A stretch of DNA of 64,000 nt from Desulfobulbaceae bacterium (GTDB lineage Bacteria; Desulfobacterota; Desulfobulbia; Desulfobulbales; Desulfocapsaceae), in the NCBI GenBank assembly GCA_011390165.1, contig JAABSV010000009.1, forward strand, positions 1 through 64,000, given 5' to 3'. The notes under the pieces were generated by a model. It worked only from the letters and a program-made list of their open reading frames with translations, had not been told where the DNA came from and ran no database searches. This document shows, piece after piece, positions 9,103 through 16,827 of the stretch. Position 1 is the first letter of the stretch, and each line of letters starts with the position of its first letter. Position numbers and translations under genes: made by a program.

Positions 9103-9498
9103 TTTCATCTCCTTTGGCTGATATTGTCTGGCATGGAATAGAGCAAAGGGGCAGAACTCCCCGCAGTCACCTCGCTCAGCCACCCTTTCTCCGGGGTTGG
9201 CCGTCGCTCCCGCCGGTGGCTCCTCAGGGTCGTCGCCGGGAGGGAGGAACAACCCATCCTGCGTAACAAACTCCTTCGATAAACTCAAGAAAAATCGACT
9301 ATTGCCGCCGCCGGCCGGGCCAGTCAAGCCGCTGCCGGCGGCACGGCCGGTCGGCGGCGGCAAAGTTCCCCTTGAATTTCTTCACCGAACCGGACATTGT
9401 AGCGCCAAGCCAGTCCCCACCGCCCTTTGCCGGCCTGCCGGGACCTTACCTCGATGCCTGATGCTTCGATCCTCTGTCTCCCCAACCGATGGTGAACC
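9103..9498. other. Divergent intergenic region between the amino-acid transporter and the PfkB kinase
   Basis: 396 bases without a credible gene. It must contain the promoters for the leftward transporter operon and the rightward kinase. The only clear structure is a 12-bp perfect inverted repeat at 9302-9363. I found no convincing -35/-10 pair and no riboswitch-like fold by eye. Confidence 0.6.
9302..9363. repeat. 12-bp inverted repeat (hairpin) in the divergent promoter region
   Basis: TTGCCGCCGCCG at 9302-9313 is the exact reverse complement of CGGCGGCGGCAA at 9352-9363. The 38-bp loop contains further complementary GGCCG/CGGCC segments, so the whole could fold into a long GC-rich stem. 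It could be an operator, a terminator for upstream readthrough, or an old insertion footprint. Confidence 0.6.
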
Positions 9499-10425
9499 AT
9501 GAAGAAAAAGATTGTTGTCGCCGGCTCACTGGCCTACGACCGGATCATGAACTTTCCGGAAAGATTTGCCGACCACATCCTCCCCGACCAGATCCACAAC
9601 CTCAACGTCTGCTTTCAGGTGAACGGGGTGACGGAAAACTACGGCGGCACCGCCGGCAACATCGCCTACGCCCTCCGCCTGATGGGCGAGGAGCCGTTCA
9701 TTTCCGCCACCATCGGCAGTGACCACCACAGCTATTTCGCCTGGCTGGAACAGAATGGGATCGGCCGGGAGGGGATCAAGCCCATTGCCGGCGAGCTCAC
9801 CGCCGGGGCCTATATCACCACCGACATGGGCAACAACCAGATCACCGGCTTCAACCCCGGGGCGATGAAGTACTCCTCCGCCCTGGAGATCGCCGCCCTC
9901 GAGCCGGCGACGACGCTGCTGCTGGTTTCCCCCGGCAACCTCGACGACATGATCGACTACCCCCGCCAGTGCCGGGCCGCCGGCATCGACTACATCTTCG
10001 ACCCCGGTCAGGCCCTGCCGATGCTCCAGGCCGGCGACCTGCTCGAGGTGATCGGCGGTTGTTTCATGCTGATCGTCAACGACTACGAGTTCAACCTGAT
10101 CCAGGAAAAGACCGGCTTCAACCGGGAGAAACTGGTTGCCCTTGCCGGCACCTGCATCGTCACCCTCGGCGGCAAGGGCTCACAGATCCACACCGCCGCC
10201 GGGGTCACCGCCATCCCGGCCTTTGCCGCCGCCAGAGTGGTCGACCCCACCGGCGCCGGCGACGCCTACCGTGGCGGCCTGCTCAGCGGCCTGGTCAACG
10301 GCTTCGGCCTGACCGCCAGCGCCACCCGGGGCAGCGTCTGCGCCTCCTTTGCCGTCGAGTGCCGCGGCACCCAGGTCTACCACTTCACCCCGGAGGAGTT
10401 TGCCCGGCGGCTGGAGGGGTGCTGA
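9499..10425 (+). CDS. PfkB-family carbohydrate/nucleoside kinase (adenosine-kinase-like)
   Basis: 308 residues. The N-terminal strand IVVAGSLAYDRIMNFP, the YGGTAGNIAYALRLMG motif (about 49-64) and the C-terminal anion-hole/catalytic motif DPTGAGDAYRGG are diagnostic for the ribokinase/PfkB superfamily. The GTAGNIAY form of the first motif, together with PGNLDDM and the short lid, resembles the adenosine-kinase-like members common in proteobacteria. It would phosphorylate a nucleoside or sugar with ATP in the cytoplasm. Its position beside purine and pyrimidine salvage genes favours a nucleoside, but fructose-type substrates remain possible. Confidence 0.9.
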   Translation: MKKKIVVAGSLAYDRIMNFPERFADHILPDQIHNLNVCFQVNGVTENYGGTAGNIAYALRLMGEEPFISATIGSDHHSYFAWLEQNGIGREGIKPIAGELTAGAYITTDMGNNQITGFNPGAMKYSSALEIAALEPATTLLLVSPGNLDDMIDYPRQCRAAGIDYIFDPGQALPMLQAGDLLEVIGGCFMLIVNDYEFNLIQEKTGFNREKLVALAGTCIVTLGGKGSQIHTAAGVTAIPAFAAARVVDPTGAGDAYRGGLLSGLVNGFGLTASATRGSVCASFAVECRGTQVYHFTPEEFARRLEGC

Positions 10426-10427
10426 AA

Positions 10428-10451
10428 AGCCGCCGGCCACTTCCGGCGGCT
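10428..10451. terminator. Hairpin just after the PfkB kinase stop
   Basis: AGCCGCCGG (10428-10436) pairs with CCGGCGGCT (10443-10451) around a six-base loop. It starts five bases after the stop region of the kinase gene. There is no T-tract, so termination efficiency is uncertain. Confidence 0.5.
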
Positions 10452-10478
10452 GCCAGGGCCGGCACGGAGGTATGCTGG

Positions 10479-10505
10479 CCCGGCTGCGGGGGTGCCGCAG
10501 CCGGG
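10479..10505. terminator. Perfect 11-bp stem between convergent genes
   Basis: CCCGGCTGCGG (10479-10489) and CCGCAGCCGGG (10495-10505) form a perfect 11-bp stem with a five-base loop. It lies 24 bp past the stop of the leftward transketolase and 54 bp past the kinase, the right place for a bidirectional terminator. No long U-run flanks it. Confidence 0.55.
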
Positions 10506-10528
10506 AAGAGGGAGGGGAGTACCGGCGG

Positions 10529-12418
10529 TCAACCGCGCAACGCCAGGATTTTCGCCTTGATATCGGCCACCGCCAGCCCCTGATGCGGCAGCTGTTCGGC
10601 TATCCCACCCATCCCGGGCCGGTAGCTGCCCATCGCCGCGTACCTGGGGGTCAGCCCCCGCTCCAGTAGCCAGGTGCCGAAACGGATGCCCAGGCCGGTC
10701 TTGCTGCTCTGGCTCTCCACCACCAGCACGAAGGGGCTGTGGCCAAGCCGGGCGAGCATCTTTTCGTCAACCACGTTGAGGGTCGGCTTGTTCACCAGAC
10801 CCACCCGGATTCCAGCCTCGCGGAGTTGCAGGACGGCGTCGAGACAGCGGTAGGTCATCTCGCCGTAGGTCACTACCCAGCCATCCTCTCCCTCCCGCAC
10901 CACCTCGTCCCGGTCCGGCTCGAAGCGGTAGCCTTCGCCGTAGAGCTCTTTGCCCGCCTCGTCCAGAAGGGAGGGGGTGGCAGAGCGGGTGGAGAAGAGA
11001 AAGCGCAGGCCGGGGTCGGTAAAGATCCGCGGCAACATCGCCCGCAGTTGCAGGACATCGGCGGGGAAGTAGAGCCGGGTCCGGTCCCCCTCGGCGAGAC
11101 TGTTGTCGGCAAAGAAGTTGTTGATCCCGAAATGGCAGGTGTTGTCGGCCATGTCGTCGATGCCGGCATGGGAGAAGTGGGCCAGGACGTTGGCGTGGTT
11201 GAGGCGGGCCATGGTGATCTCCGAGACCACCATCTCGAGAAAGGCGGAGAAGGTGCCGAAAATCCCTTGGCGACCGGCCTCGGCGCCGAAGCCGGCGGCA
11301 ACCGAAAAGTTGTTGCGCTCCATGATGCCACCGTGGACGTAGACCGCCGGGTGGCGCTTGCGGATATGGTGCAGGCCGCAGGAGCCCTCGAGGTCGGAAT
11401 CGACCACCAGGACCCGTTCCGCCGGCTTGTCGAGGCCATCGAGGATGTCGGCGACCGCCTTACCGAAATCGTCGCGCACCTTGCCCATCTTGCCGCTGCT
11501 GCCCAGATGGCTGACGGTGGCCGCCGCCGGGGTGGCCGCCTGCAGCATCGTAACCGCCGCGTCCCGCCCTTTGGCGGTGAGGTAGTCGATGGCCAGATTC
11601 ACCGGGATGACGTCATGCCCCTTCGGCGACCCCTCGATTCCCGGCACCCCGACGGCCATCGGCCGCCGGTTGATCACCGCCACCGGCCCTTCCGTCAAAA
11701 AGGCCTGACGGATCCGGGCATAGAGGCCGTCGAGGTCCTCGCCGTCACCGCCGGCGACGGCGAGGCCATGGCCGGCCAGGGTCTTCTCGACGGAGAAGCC
11801 CGGCAGGTACTGGCTGGGGTGGCCGGCGATGGTGACATCGTTGTCGTCGATGAAGAGCTTCACCGGCAATTTTCTCGCCACCGCATAGCGGGCCGCCTCG
11901 GCGTTGTCCCCTTCCATCTGCGAGCCGTCACTGCCAAAGAGCACCACCATCCGCCCCTGCCCGGCCTCGGCCACCCCGTTGACGTAGCTCCACAAATGAC
12001 CGAGTCGACCTGAGGAGAAGAAGACCCCGTGTGCCTCGTCCCGCTCCGGGTGGCCGTAGAGGCCGTGGCCGTACTCGCGGTAGTGGAGCAGCACCTCCGG
12101 CCGGCAGTAGCCGTTCAGCACCGCCATGATATACTGGAGGGCGACCCGGTGGCCGGCCTCATCGTAGAGGACCGGCGAGATGTTCGGCGATCCCTTCATG
12201 AAGCCGTCGACGATCAGCACCTCCGGCACCATATCGTAGGCCCCGCCGGTGTGGCCGCCCAGCCCCTTGACGTTGGCCAGGGCGGTGAAGAAGACCAGGG
12301 CGTCACGCACCAGCCGGATATTGTCGGCGAGGGTCCGGCGCTGTGCTGCAGCCAGCCCCTCCTGCCGGAGGTCGAAGGGGAGGGCCTGGTAGCCGCTCAG
12401 GTCTATTGGAAAGTTCAT
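10529..12418 (-). CDS. Transketolase
   Basis: 629 residues, the usual length. The protein carries the family order: the thiamine-diphosphate/metal domain with GGHTGGAYDMVPEVL near residue 54, LGHLWSYVNGVAEAG, and the GDG-type metal motif as GSDGSQMEGDNAEAARYA followed by KLFIDDNDVTIAG; the central pyrimidine-binding domain with GIMERNNFSVAAGFGAE; and the C-terminal domain. The central domain holds the catalytic glutamate context (IMERN). It interconverts pentose and hexose phosphates through two-carbon transfer in the non-oxidative pentose phosphate route. Some variants of this sequence type differ from TktA, so a related sugar-phosphate substrate is possible. It is convergent with the PfkB kinase. 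Confidence 0.9.
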   Translation of the reverse strand: MNFPIDLSGYQALPFDLRQEGLAAAQRRTLADNIRLVRDALVFFTALANVKGLGGHTGGAYDMVPEVLIVDGFMKGSPNISPVLYDEAGHRVALQYIMAVLNGYCRPEVLLHYREYGHGLYGHPERDEAHGVFFSSGRLGHLWSYVNGVAEAGQGRMVVLFGSDGSQMEGDNAEAARYAVARKLPVKLFIDDNDVTIAGHPSQYLPGFSVEKTLAGHGLAVAGGDGEDLDGLYARIRQAFLTEGPVAVINRRPMAVGVPGIEGSPKGHDVIPVNLAIDYLTAKGRDAAVTMLQAATPAAATVSHLGSSGKMGKVRDDFGKAVADILDGLDKPAERVLVVDSDLEGSCGLHHIRKRHPAVYVHGGIMERNNFSVAAGFGAEAGRQGIFGTFSAFLEMVVSEITMARLNHANVLAHFSHAGIDDMADNTCHFGINNFFADNSLAEGDRTRLYFPADVLQLRAMLPRIFTDPGLRFLFSTRSATPSLLDEAGKELYGEGYRFEPDRDEVVREGEDGWVVTYGEMTYRCLDAVLQLREAGIRVGLVNKPTLNVVDEKMLARLGHSPFVLVVESQSSKTGLGIRFGTWLLERGLTPRYAAMGSYRPGMGGIAEQLPHQGLAVADIKAKILALRG

Positions 12419-12464
12419 GCAAGTTCTCCTGGTTGTAATGTTCCCGGCCGACGGTTGCCGGCTG

Positions 12465-13787
12465 TTATTCCTTCTCTATTTCCCTGCTCGAGGGGAGGAC
12501 CAGATTGAGCAGAATGCCGAGAATCCCGGCCAGACCGATCTTTTCGATGGCGAAGGCGCCGGCGGAAAACTTCATCCCGCCGATGCCGCAGACCAGTATC
12601 ACCGCGACGATAATGAGGTTCCGCGGTTCGGTGAGATCCTGCCCCGACTTCACCAGCGTGTTGATGCCGACCACGGTGATCATCCCGAACAGCAGGATCA
12701 TGATCCCGCCCATCACCGGGGTGGGGATGGTGGCGAGAATCGCCCCGATCTTGCCGACGAAGGAGAGGAAGATGGCAATCAGGGCCGCCCAGGTCATGAT
12801 CGCCGGGTTATAGGCCTTGGTCAGGGCAACCGCGCCGCTCACCTCCGAGTAGGTGGTATTGGGCGGACCGCCGAGCATCGAGGCGACGCTGGTGGCAATC
12901 CCATCACCGAGCATGGTGTTCTCAATCCCCGGGTCCTTGACGTAGTCCTTGCCGGTGATGCCGCCCACCGCCAGGATGTCGCCGAAATGTTCAATGGCCG
13001 GGGCGATCGCCACCGGCACGATGAAGAGGATCGCCTCCCAGCGCCACTCGGGCAGGACAAAGGCGGGAACCACCAGCCACCCCTTGTCGGCCACGCTGGC
13101 AAAGGAGATCAGCGTCGGTTTGGTCCAGTTGGGCAGACCGCCCGGATCGAAACCGGCCTGGACCAGGGCGGTAAAGCCGGTGAAATCGAGGAGCAGAGAT
13201 GTGCCGTAGCCGGCCCCGATGCCGCAGAGGATCGGGATCAGACGAAACCAGCCCCGGCCGAGCAGGGCGACCAGGGCGGTGGTCACCAGGCTCACCCCGG
13301 CTATGATCATTGCCGTCTTCCCCGGCACCAGCCAGGCGGCGCCGTCCCCGGTCCGGCCCATCGCCATCTCCACCGCCACCGGGGCGAGGACCAGGCCGAT
13401 GACCATGATCACCGGGCCGGTGACCACCGCCGGCAGGTATTTGTGGAGAATTCCCGCCCCGAAGATGCGGATGGCAAAGCTGAGCAGGACGTAGAGCAGT
13501 CCGGCGGCGGCCAGGCCGCAGAGGGTGGCCGGAATGCCCCAGGTCTGCACCCCGTAGATGATCGGGGCGATGAAGGCAAAGGAGGAGGCGAGGAAGACCG
13601 GTACCTTCCCCTTGGTGATCACCTGAAAGATGAGGGTACCGAGCCCGGCGGTGAACAAGGCGACATTGGGGTCGAGGCCGGTGAGGATCGGCACCAGGAC
13701 CAAGGCCCCGAAGGCGACGAAGAGCATCTGGGCACCGAGCAGGCCGTCGCTCAGGCGAAATTGATACTCGGTGGTGTTTGTCAACAT
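12465..13787 (-). CDS. uraA: Uracil permease (NCS2 family)
   Basis: 440 residues from the ATG at 13787, preceded by GGAGGCATGAG; the longer in-frame ORF to 14390 only shadows upp. The protein is a 14-helix NCS2 transporter. Family features are QMLFVAFGALVLVPILTGLDPNVALFTAGLGTLIF (read here as the N-terminal helices), AIAPAIEHFGDILAVGGITGKDY and GGPPNTTYSEVSGAVALTK, which in UraA supply the substrate-binding glutamate and the unwound helix. It imports uracil with protons. It follows upp in the same operon, so imported uracil is trapped as UMP. Confidence 0.94.
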   Translation of the reverse strand: MLTNTTEYQFRLSDGLLGAQMLFVAFGALVLVPILTGLDPNVALFTAGLGTLIFQVITKGKVPVFLASSFAFIAPIIYGVQTWGIPATLCGLAAAGLLYVLLSFAIRIFGAGILHKYLPAVVTGPVIMVIGLVLAPVAVEMAMGRTGDGAAWLVPGKTAMIIAGVSLVTTALVALLGRGWFRLIPILCGIGAGYGTSLLLDFTGFTALVQAGFDPGGLPNWTKPTLISFASVADKGWLVVPAFVLPEWRWEAILFIVPVAIAPAIEHFGDILAVGGITGKDYVKDPGIENTMLGDGIATSVASMLGGPPNTTYSEVSGAVALTKAYNPAIMTWAALIAIFLSFVGKIGAILATIPTPVMGGIMILLFGMITVVGINTLVKSGQDLTEPRNLIIVAVILVCGIGGMKFSAGAFAIEKIGLAGILGILLNLVLPSSREIEKE

Positions 13788-13930
13788 CTCATGCCTCCTC
13801 CGGCAGGGTGTGCCGGCAGATGGAGCCGCCCTCTGAGCGGGCCCCGGAACAGGGGGTGGCGGCACCGGCACCGGCTGCTGCCGGACCGGGCCATCGGTCA
13901 TTGCCTTGTCGTGCTTTTGTAACCTTGCTG

Positions 13931-14557
13931 CTACTTGGTCCCGAATATCTTGTCGCCGGCATCGCCCAGGCCGGGCAGGATGTAGCCGACCTCGTTGAGC
14001 CGTTCGTCGATGGCGGCGACGTAGATCTCGACATCGGGGTGGGCCTCGGTAATCCGCCGGATCCCTTCCGGGGCGGCGACCAGAAAAAGCCCTTTGACGG
14101 TCTGGCAACCGGCTTTCTTCAAGGTCTCGATGGTGGCCAGGAGGGTGCCGCCGGTGGCCAGCATCGGGTCGAGGATGAGGGCCACCCGCTCGCCGATATC
14201 CTTGGCGGTCTTCACATAGTACTCCACCGGCTGCAGGGTCTCCTCGTTGCGGTAGTAGCCAACGACGCTCACCTTCGCCGAGGGGATCATGTCGATTACC
14301 CCGTTCATCATCCCCAGACCGGCCCGGAGAATGGGGACAATGGTGATTTTTTTCCCCTTCAGGGTATCCACCTCCACCGGGCCGGCCCACCCTTGAACGG
14401 TGGTTTTCCGGGTCGGCAGATCCCGGGTCGCCTCGTAGGTGAGCAGACGGGCAACCTCCGAGGAGAGGTCACGGAAGTCCTTGGTGGAGAGGTCGTGCTG
14501 CCGCATCAGGCCAAGTTTGTGCTTGATCAGCGGGTGCTCGGCGACGTGGACGGGCAT
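13931..14557 (-). CDS. upp: Uracil phosphoribosyltransferase
   Basis: 208 residues, the normal length. It converts uracil and PRPP to UMP. The start (ATG 14557) follows AAGGAGACC. The N-terminus [17 protein letters not shown], the [11 protein letters not shown] loop, the PRPP motif [13 protein letters not shown] (about 127-139) and the C-terminal [13 protein letters not shown] are nearly invariant in Upp. It is the first gene of a upp-uraA operon, with 143 bp before the permease. Confidence is very high. Confidence 0.97.
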   Translation of the reverse strand: MPVHVAEHPLIKHKLGLMRQHDLSTKDFRDLSSEVARLLTYEATRDLPTRKTTVQGWAGPVEVDTLKGKKITIVPILRAGLGMMNGVIDMIPSAKVSVVGYYRNEETLQPVEYYVKTAKDIGERVALILDPMLATGGTLLATIETLKKAGCQTVKGLFLVAAPEGIRRITEAHPDVEIYVAAIDERLNEVGYILPGLGDAGDKIFGTK

Positions 14558-14810
14558 GGTGGTCTCCTTGTGGTTCCTTCAGCTTTCGGGACGGGAAAAA
14601 GTGCCGGCACAGGCGGCAAAATGACGTGCCACCCTGTTTTAAAAAATACTGGAAAAAAAGCAAGAGATTTTCCGGGCCTTGCCCCCTCCGCCCTGACCTT
14701 GCCACCGACGTCCGGCCAGTGGTCGGCGGCGGCCCAAGGCTCGGGGCCGGCCAAGGCCTTGCCGGCGGCTTGGCGAGGGTGTTCGCGGGTGGCCGGAGGC
14801 TCTGCCTAGG

Positions 14811-14822
14811 TTGTCTATACAA
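14811..14822. promoter_or_regulatory. Candidate operator, TTGT-N4-ACAA
   Basis: TTGTCTATACAA is a dyad with four-base arms. It shares ten of eleven bases with the site at 14970-14980. This arrangement resembles operators of GntR-family (FCD) repressors, which often control TRAP transporters, but no such repressor gene is in the window. Confidence 0.4.
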
Positions 14823-14969
14823 GATTGGCAACTTCTCTTTGTCAGTAACCATTTTCACCACTTGTTTTTTTGCCTGCCAACCGTCAAGAAAATTTAAATA
14901 TATAAAAACAATACATTACAAACATGGGCAGCGCGCACCATTTTCTCTACTGGCGCAGCGAAATAATGC

Positions 14970-14980
14970 TTGTATATACA
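14970..14980. promoter_or_regulatory. Second candidate operator, containing the palindrome TGTATATACA
   Basis: TTGTATATACA includes a perfect 10-bp palindrome at 14971-14980. It lies 159 bp after the first copy and downstream of the possible -10 element, so a bound repressor could block transcription of the TRAP operon. Confidence 0.4.
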
Positions 14981-15149
14981 TATGGAATGCAGTATCATGC
15001 CGCAAAAGTCGCATCCTCCCCCATGCACTCGGCAATCCGTCCCTTCGCCGGGGCAGCCTGAGCGGGAGAAACCGGCAGGCAGACGAGATGGGCACCGGGC
15101 GGTTTCAGCCGGCGCCGAAGACGACTACACCGCACCTAGGAGGGTACAG

Positions 15150-16250
15150 ATGGACAGACGAGAGTTTTTGAAAACCGCCGGCGCCACCGCCTTAACCACC
15201 GCGGCCCTGAGTTCCGGCCTGGCGGCCCCGGCCAAGGCCGCTGAGAAGATCCAGTGGAAGATGGTCACTGCCTGGCCGAAGAACCTCCCCGGACCAGGAG
15301 TCGCCGCGCAGATGCTGGCCGACCGGATCACCGCCCTTTCCGGCGGTCGACTGGAGGTGAAGCTCTACGCCGCCGGCGAACTGGTCCCCGGACCAGGGGT
15401 CTTTGACGCCGTCTCCCAGGGAACCGCCGAACTCTACCACGCCGTCCCCTCCTACTGGGGGTCGAAGTCCAAGGGTATCCTCCTCTTCTGCTCCCAGCCC
15501 TTCGGCCTCCGTGCCGACGAACAACTTGGCTGGATGATGCATGGCGGCGGTCAGGCCCTCTACGACGAGATGTATGCCCGTTTCAACCTCAAGCCCTTCC
15601 TCTGCGGCAATTCCGGCGCCCAGTGGGCCGGCTGGTTCCGCAAGGAGATCAACTCGGTGGAAGACTTCAAGGGTCTCCGCTTCCGCACCACCGGCCTGGC
15701 CTCGGAGATGTGCGCCAAACTGGGCATGGCGGTACAGGCCATGAGCGGCCGCGACATGTTCCAGGCCCTGCAGTCCGGGGCGCTTGATGCCGGCGAGTTC
15801 ATCGGCCCGTGGAGCGACTCCTCCCTCGGCTACTACCAGGTAGCCAAGTACTACTACTGGCCGGGAGTGGGCGAGCCCTCATCCGCCGAGGAGTGCGCGG
15901 TCAACATGAAGGCCTTCCAGGCCCTGCCGGCCGATCTGCAGCAGACGGTGGCCATTGCCTGCGAGAGCCTCTACAACCCGGTGTGGACGGAATACTCCAC
16001 CAAGCACGCCCTCGCCCTCAAGCAGATGGTGGCCGAGCAGGGGGTCCAGGTGCGCAAGCTCCCCGACGAGGTGATCGTTGCCATGGGCAATGCCGCCGGT
16101 CAGGTGATCGAAGATCTGCGCAACGACTCGGATGAACTGGTCCGGCGCATCGTCGAGAGCTACCTCACCTACCGCACCTCCATTGCCGAGTACATGCTTT
16201 ACGCCGACAACGGCCAGATGAACGCCAGGGCGGCCGACTACCGTTATTAA
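15150..16250 (+). CDS. dctP: TRAP transporter substrate-binding protein with twin-arginine signal
   Basis: 366 residues from the ATG at 15150, preceded by AGGAGGGTACAG. The N-terminus MDRREFLKTAGATALTTAAL is a twin-arginine export signal (RR at 3-4), cleaved near APAKA about residue 30, so the protein is probably folded before export. The mature protein has DctP-family features: WKMVTAWPKN, AAQMLADRITALSGGRLEVKLY, VFDAVSQGTAELYH and FKGLRFRTTGLASEMCAKLG, the last containing the conserved arginine that binds the substrate carboxylate. It resembles the alpha-keto-acid/TakP-like subgroup rather than sialic-acid binders. It feeds the permeases at 16312-18377. Confidence 0.92.
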   Translation: MDRREFLKTAGATALTTAALSSGLAAPAKAAEKIQWKMVTAWPKNLPGPGVAAQMLADRITALSGGRLEVKLYAAGELVPGPGVFDAVSQGTAELYHAVPSYWGSKSKGILLFCSQPFGLRADEQLGWMMHGGGQALYDEMYARFNLKPFLCGNSGAQWAGWFRKEINSVEDFKGLRFRTTGLASEMCAKLGMAVQAMSGRDMFQALQSGALDAGEFIGPWSDSSLGYYQVAKYYYWPGVGEPSSAEECAVNMKAFQALPADLQQTVAIACESLYNPVWTEYSTKHALALKQMVAEQGVQVRKLPDEVIVAMGNAAGQVIEDLRNDSDELVRRIVESYLTYRTSIAEYMLYADNGQMNARAADYRY

Positions 16251-16263
16251 CTGACCAACTCAC

Positions 16264-16293
16264 CCGGCGGCGGCCCTGACCTGCCGCCGCCGG
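16264..16293. repeat. Intercistronic hairpin after the TRAP binding-protein gene
   Basis: CCGGCGGCGGC (16264-16274) pairs perfectly with GCCGCCGCCGG (16283-16293) around an eight-base loop, 13 bp after the dctP stop. Such hairpins after binding-protein genes can protect the upstream mRNA or attenuate the permease genes. A comparable one follows glpV at 29892-29927. Confidence 0.7.
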
Positions 16294-16311
16294 ACAGCCG
16301 GGTGCAAGACG

Positions 16312-16827
16312 ATGCGGACGCTGATAACACTCCTCGAAAAGGTGAACCGGGTGGTCGGCGGTGTGGTCTGCTGGTGCGCCCTGCTGATGGTTCTTCTCCA
16401 GTTCGGCATTGTCGTTCTCCGCTACGTCTTCGGCATCAGTTTCATCTTTCTCAATGAGGGGGTGCTCTACCTCCACGCCACCCTCTTCATGCTCGGGGCA
16501 GGCTACACCCTGCTGGTCGACAAACATGTCCGGGTGGATATCTACTATGCCCTCCGCCCGCCCCGCGGCAAAGCGATCATCGATATCGGTGGCCACCTGC
16601 TGCTGCTCATCCCGTCGATGCTGACCCTGGCCTACTTCTCCTGGCCAACTGTCCGAGACTCCTGGAAAATAATGGAAGGAGCGGTTTCGGTGGGGGGGAT
16701 TCCCGCCTCCTTTTATCTGAAGTCGCTGATCCCCGCCTTCTGCCTGCTGCTGCTCGTTCAGGGGCTGGCCAATCTCCTCGCCGACATCATCTGCTTAAAA
16801 AGCGGCAAACGAGAGTGGAGTTCATGA
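16312..16827 (+). CDS. dctQ: TRAP transporter small permease
   Basis: 171 residues with four predicted membrane helices (about 17-40, 49-72, 88-110, 130-155), the DctQ architecture. The segment RYVFGISFIFLNEGVLYLHATLF with the conserved E and the tail LVQGLANLLADI fit the family. It stabilises the large permease and is needed for transport. Its stop overlaps the next start (ATGA at 16824), so the two permeases are translationally coupled. Confidence 0.92.
   Translation: MRTLITLLEKVNRVVGGVVCWCALLMVLLQFGIVVLRYVFGISFIFLNEGVLYLHATLFMLGAGYTLLVDKHVRVDIYYALRPPRGKAIIDIGGHLLLLIPSMLTLAYFSWPTVRDSWKIMEGAVSVGGIPASFYLKSLIPAFCLLLLVQGLANLLADIICLKSGKREWSS

Larger units (their letters stand above)
14558..15149. 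other. Divergent regulatory region upstream of the TRAP operon, with a sharp AT-rich segment
   Basis: 592 bases without a supported gene. The left half is GC-rich; 14811-14990 is markedly AT-rich for this genome. It contains two copies of TTGTnTATACA (14811-14821 and 14970-14980) and a possible promoter TTGCCT (14870-14875), 17 bp, TTTAAA (14893-14898) reading toward the TRAP genes. A short ORF extending the TRAP binding protein upstream into this region is rejected because the twin-arginine signal begins at 15150. Confidence 0.55.

Noticed and set aside
14558-14810. Small gene in the GC-rich half of the region upstream of the TRAP operon
   Set aside because: Open frames there lack ribosome sites and show no domain; composition is low complexity.
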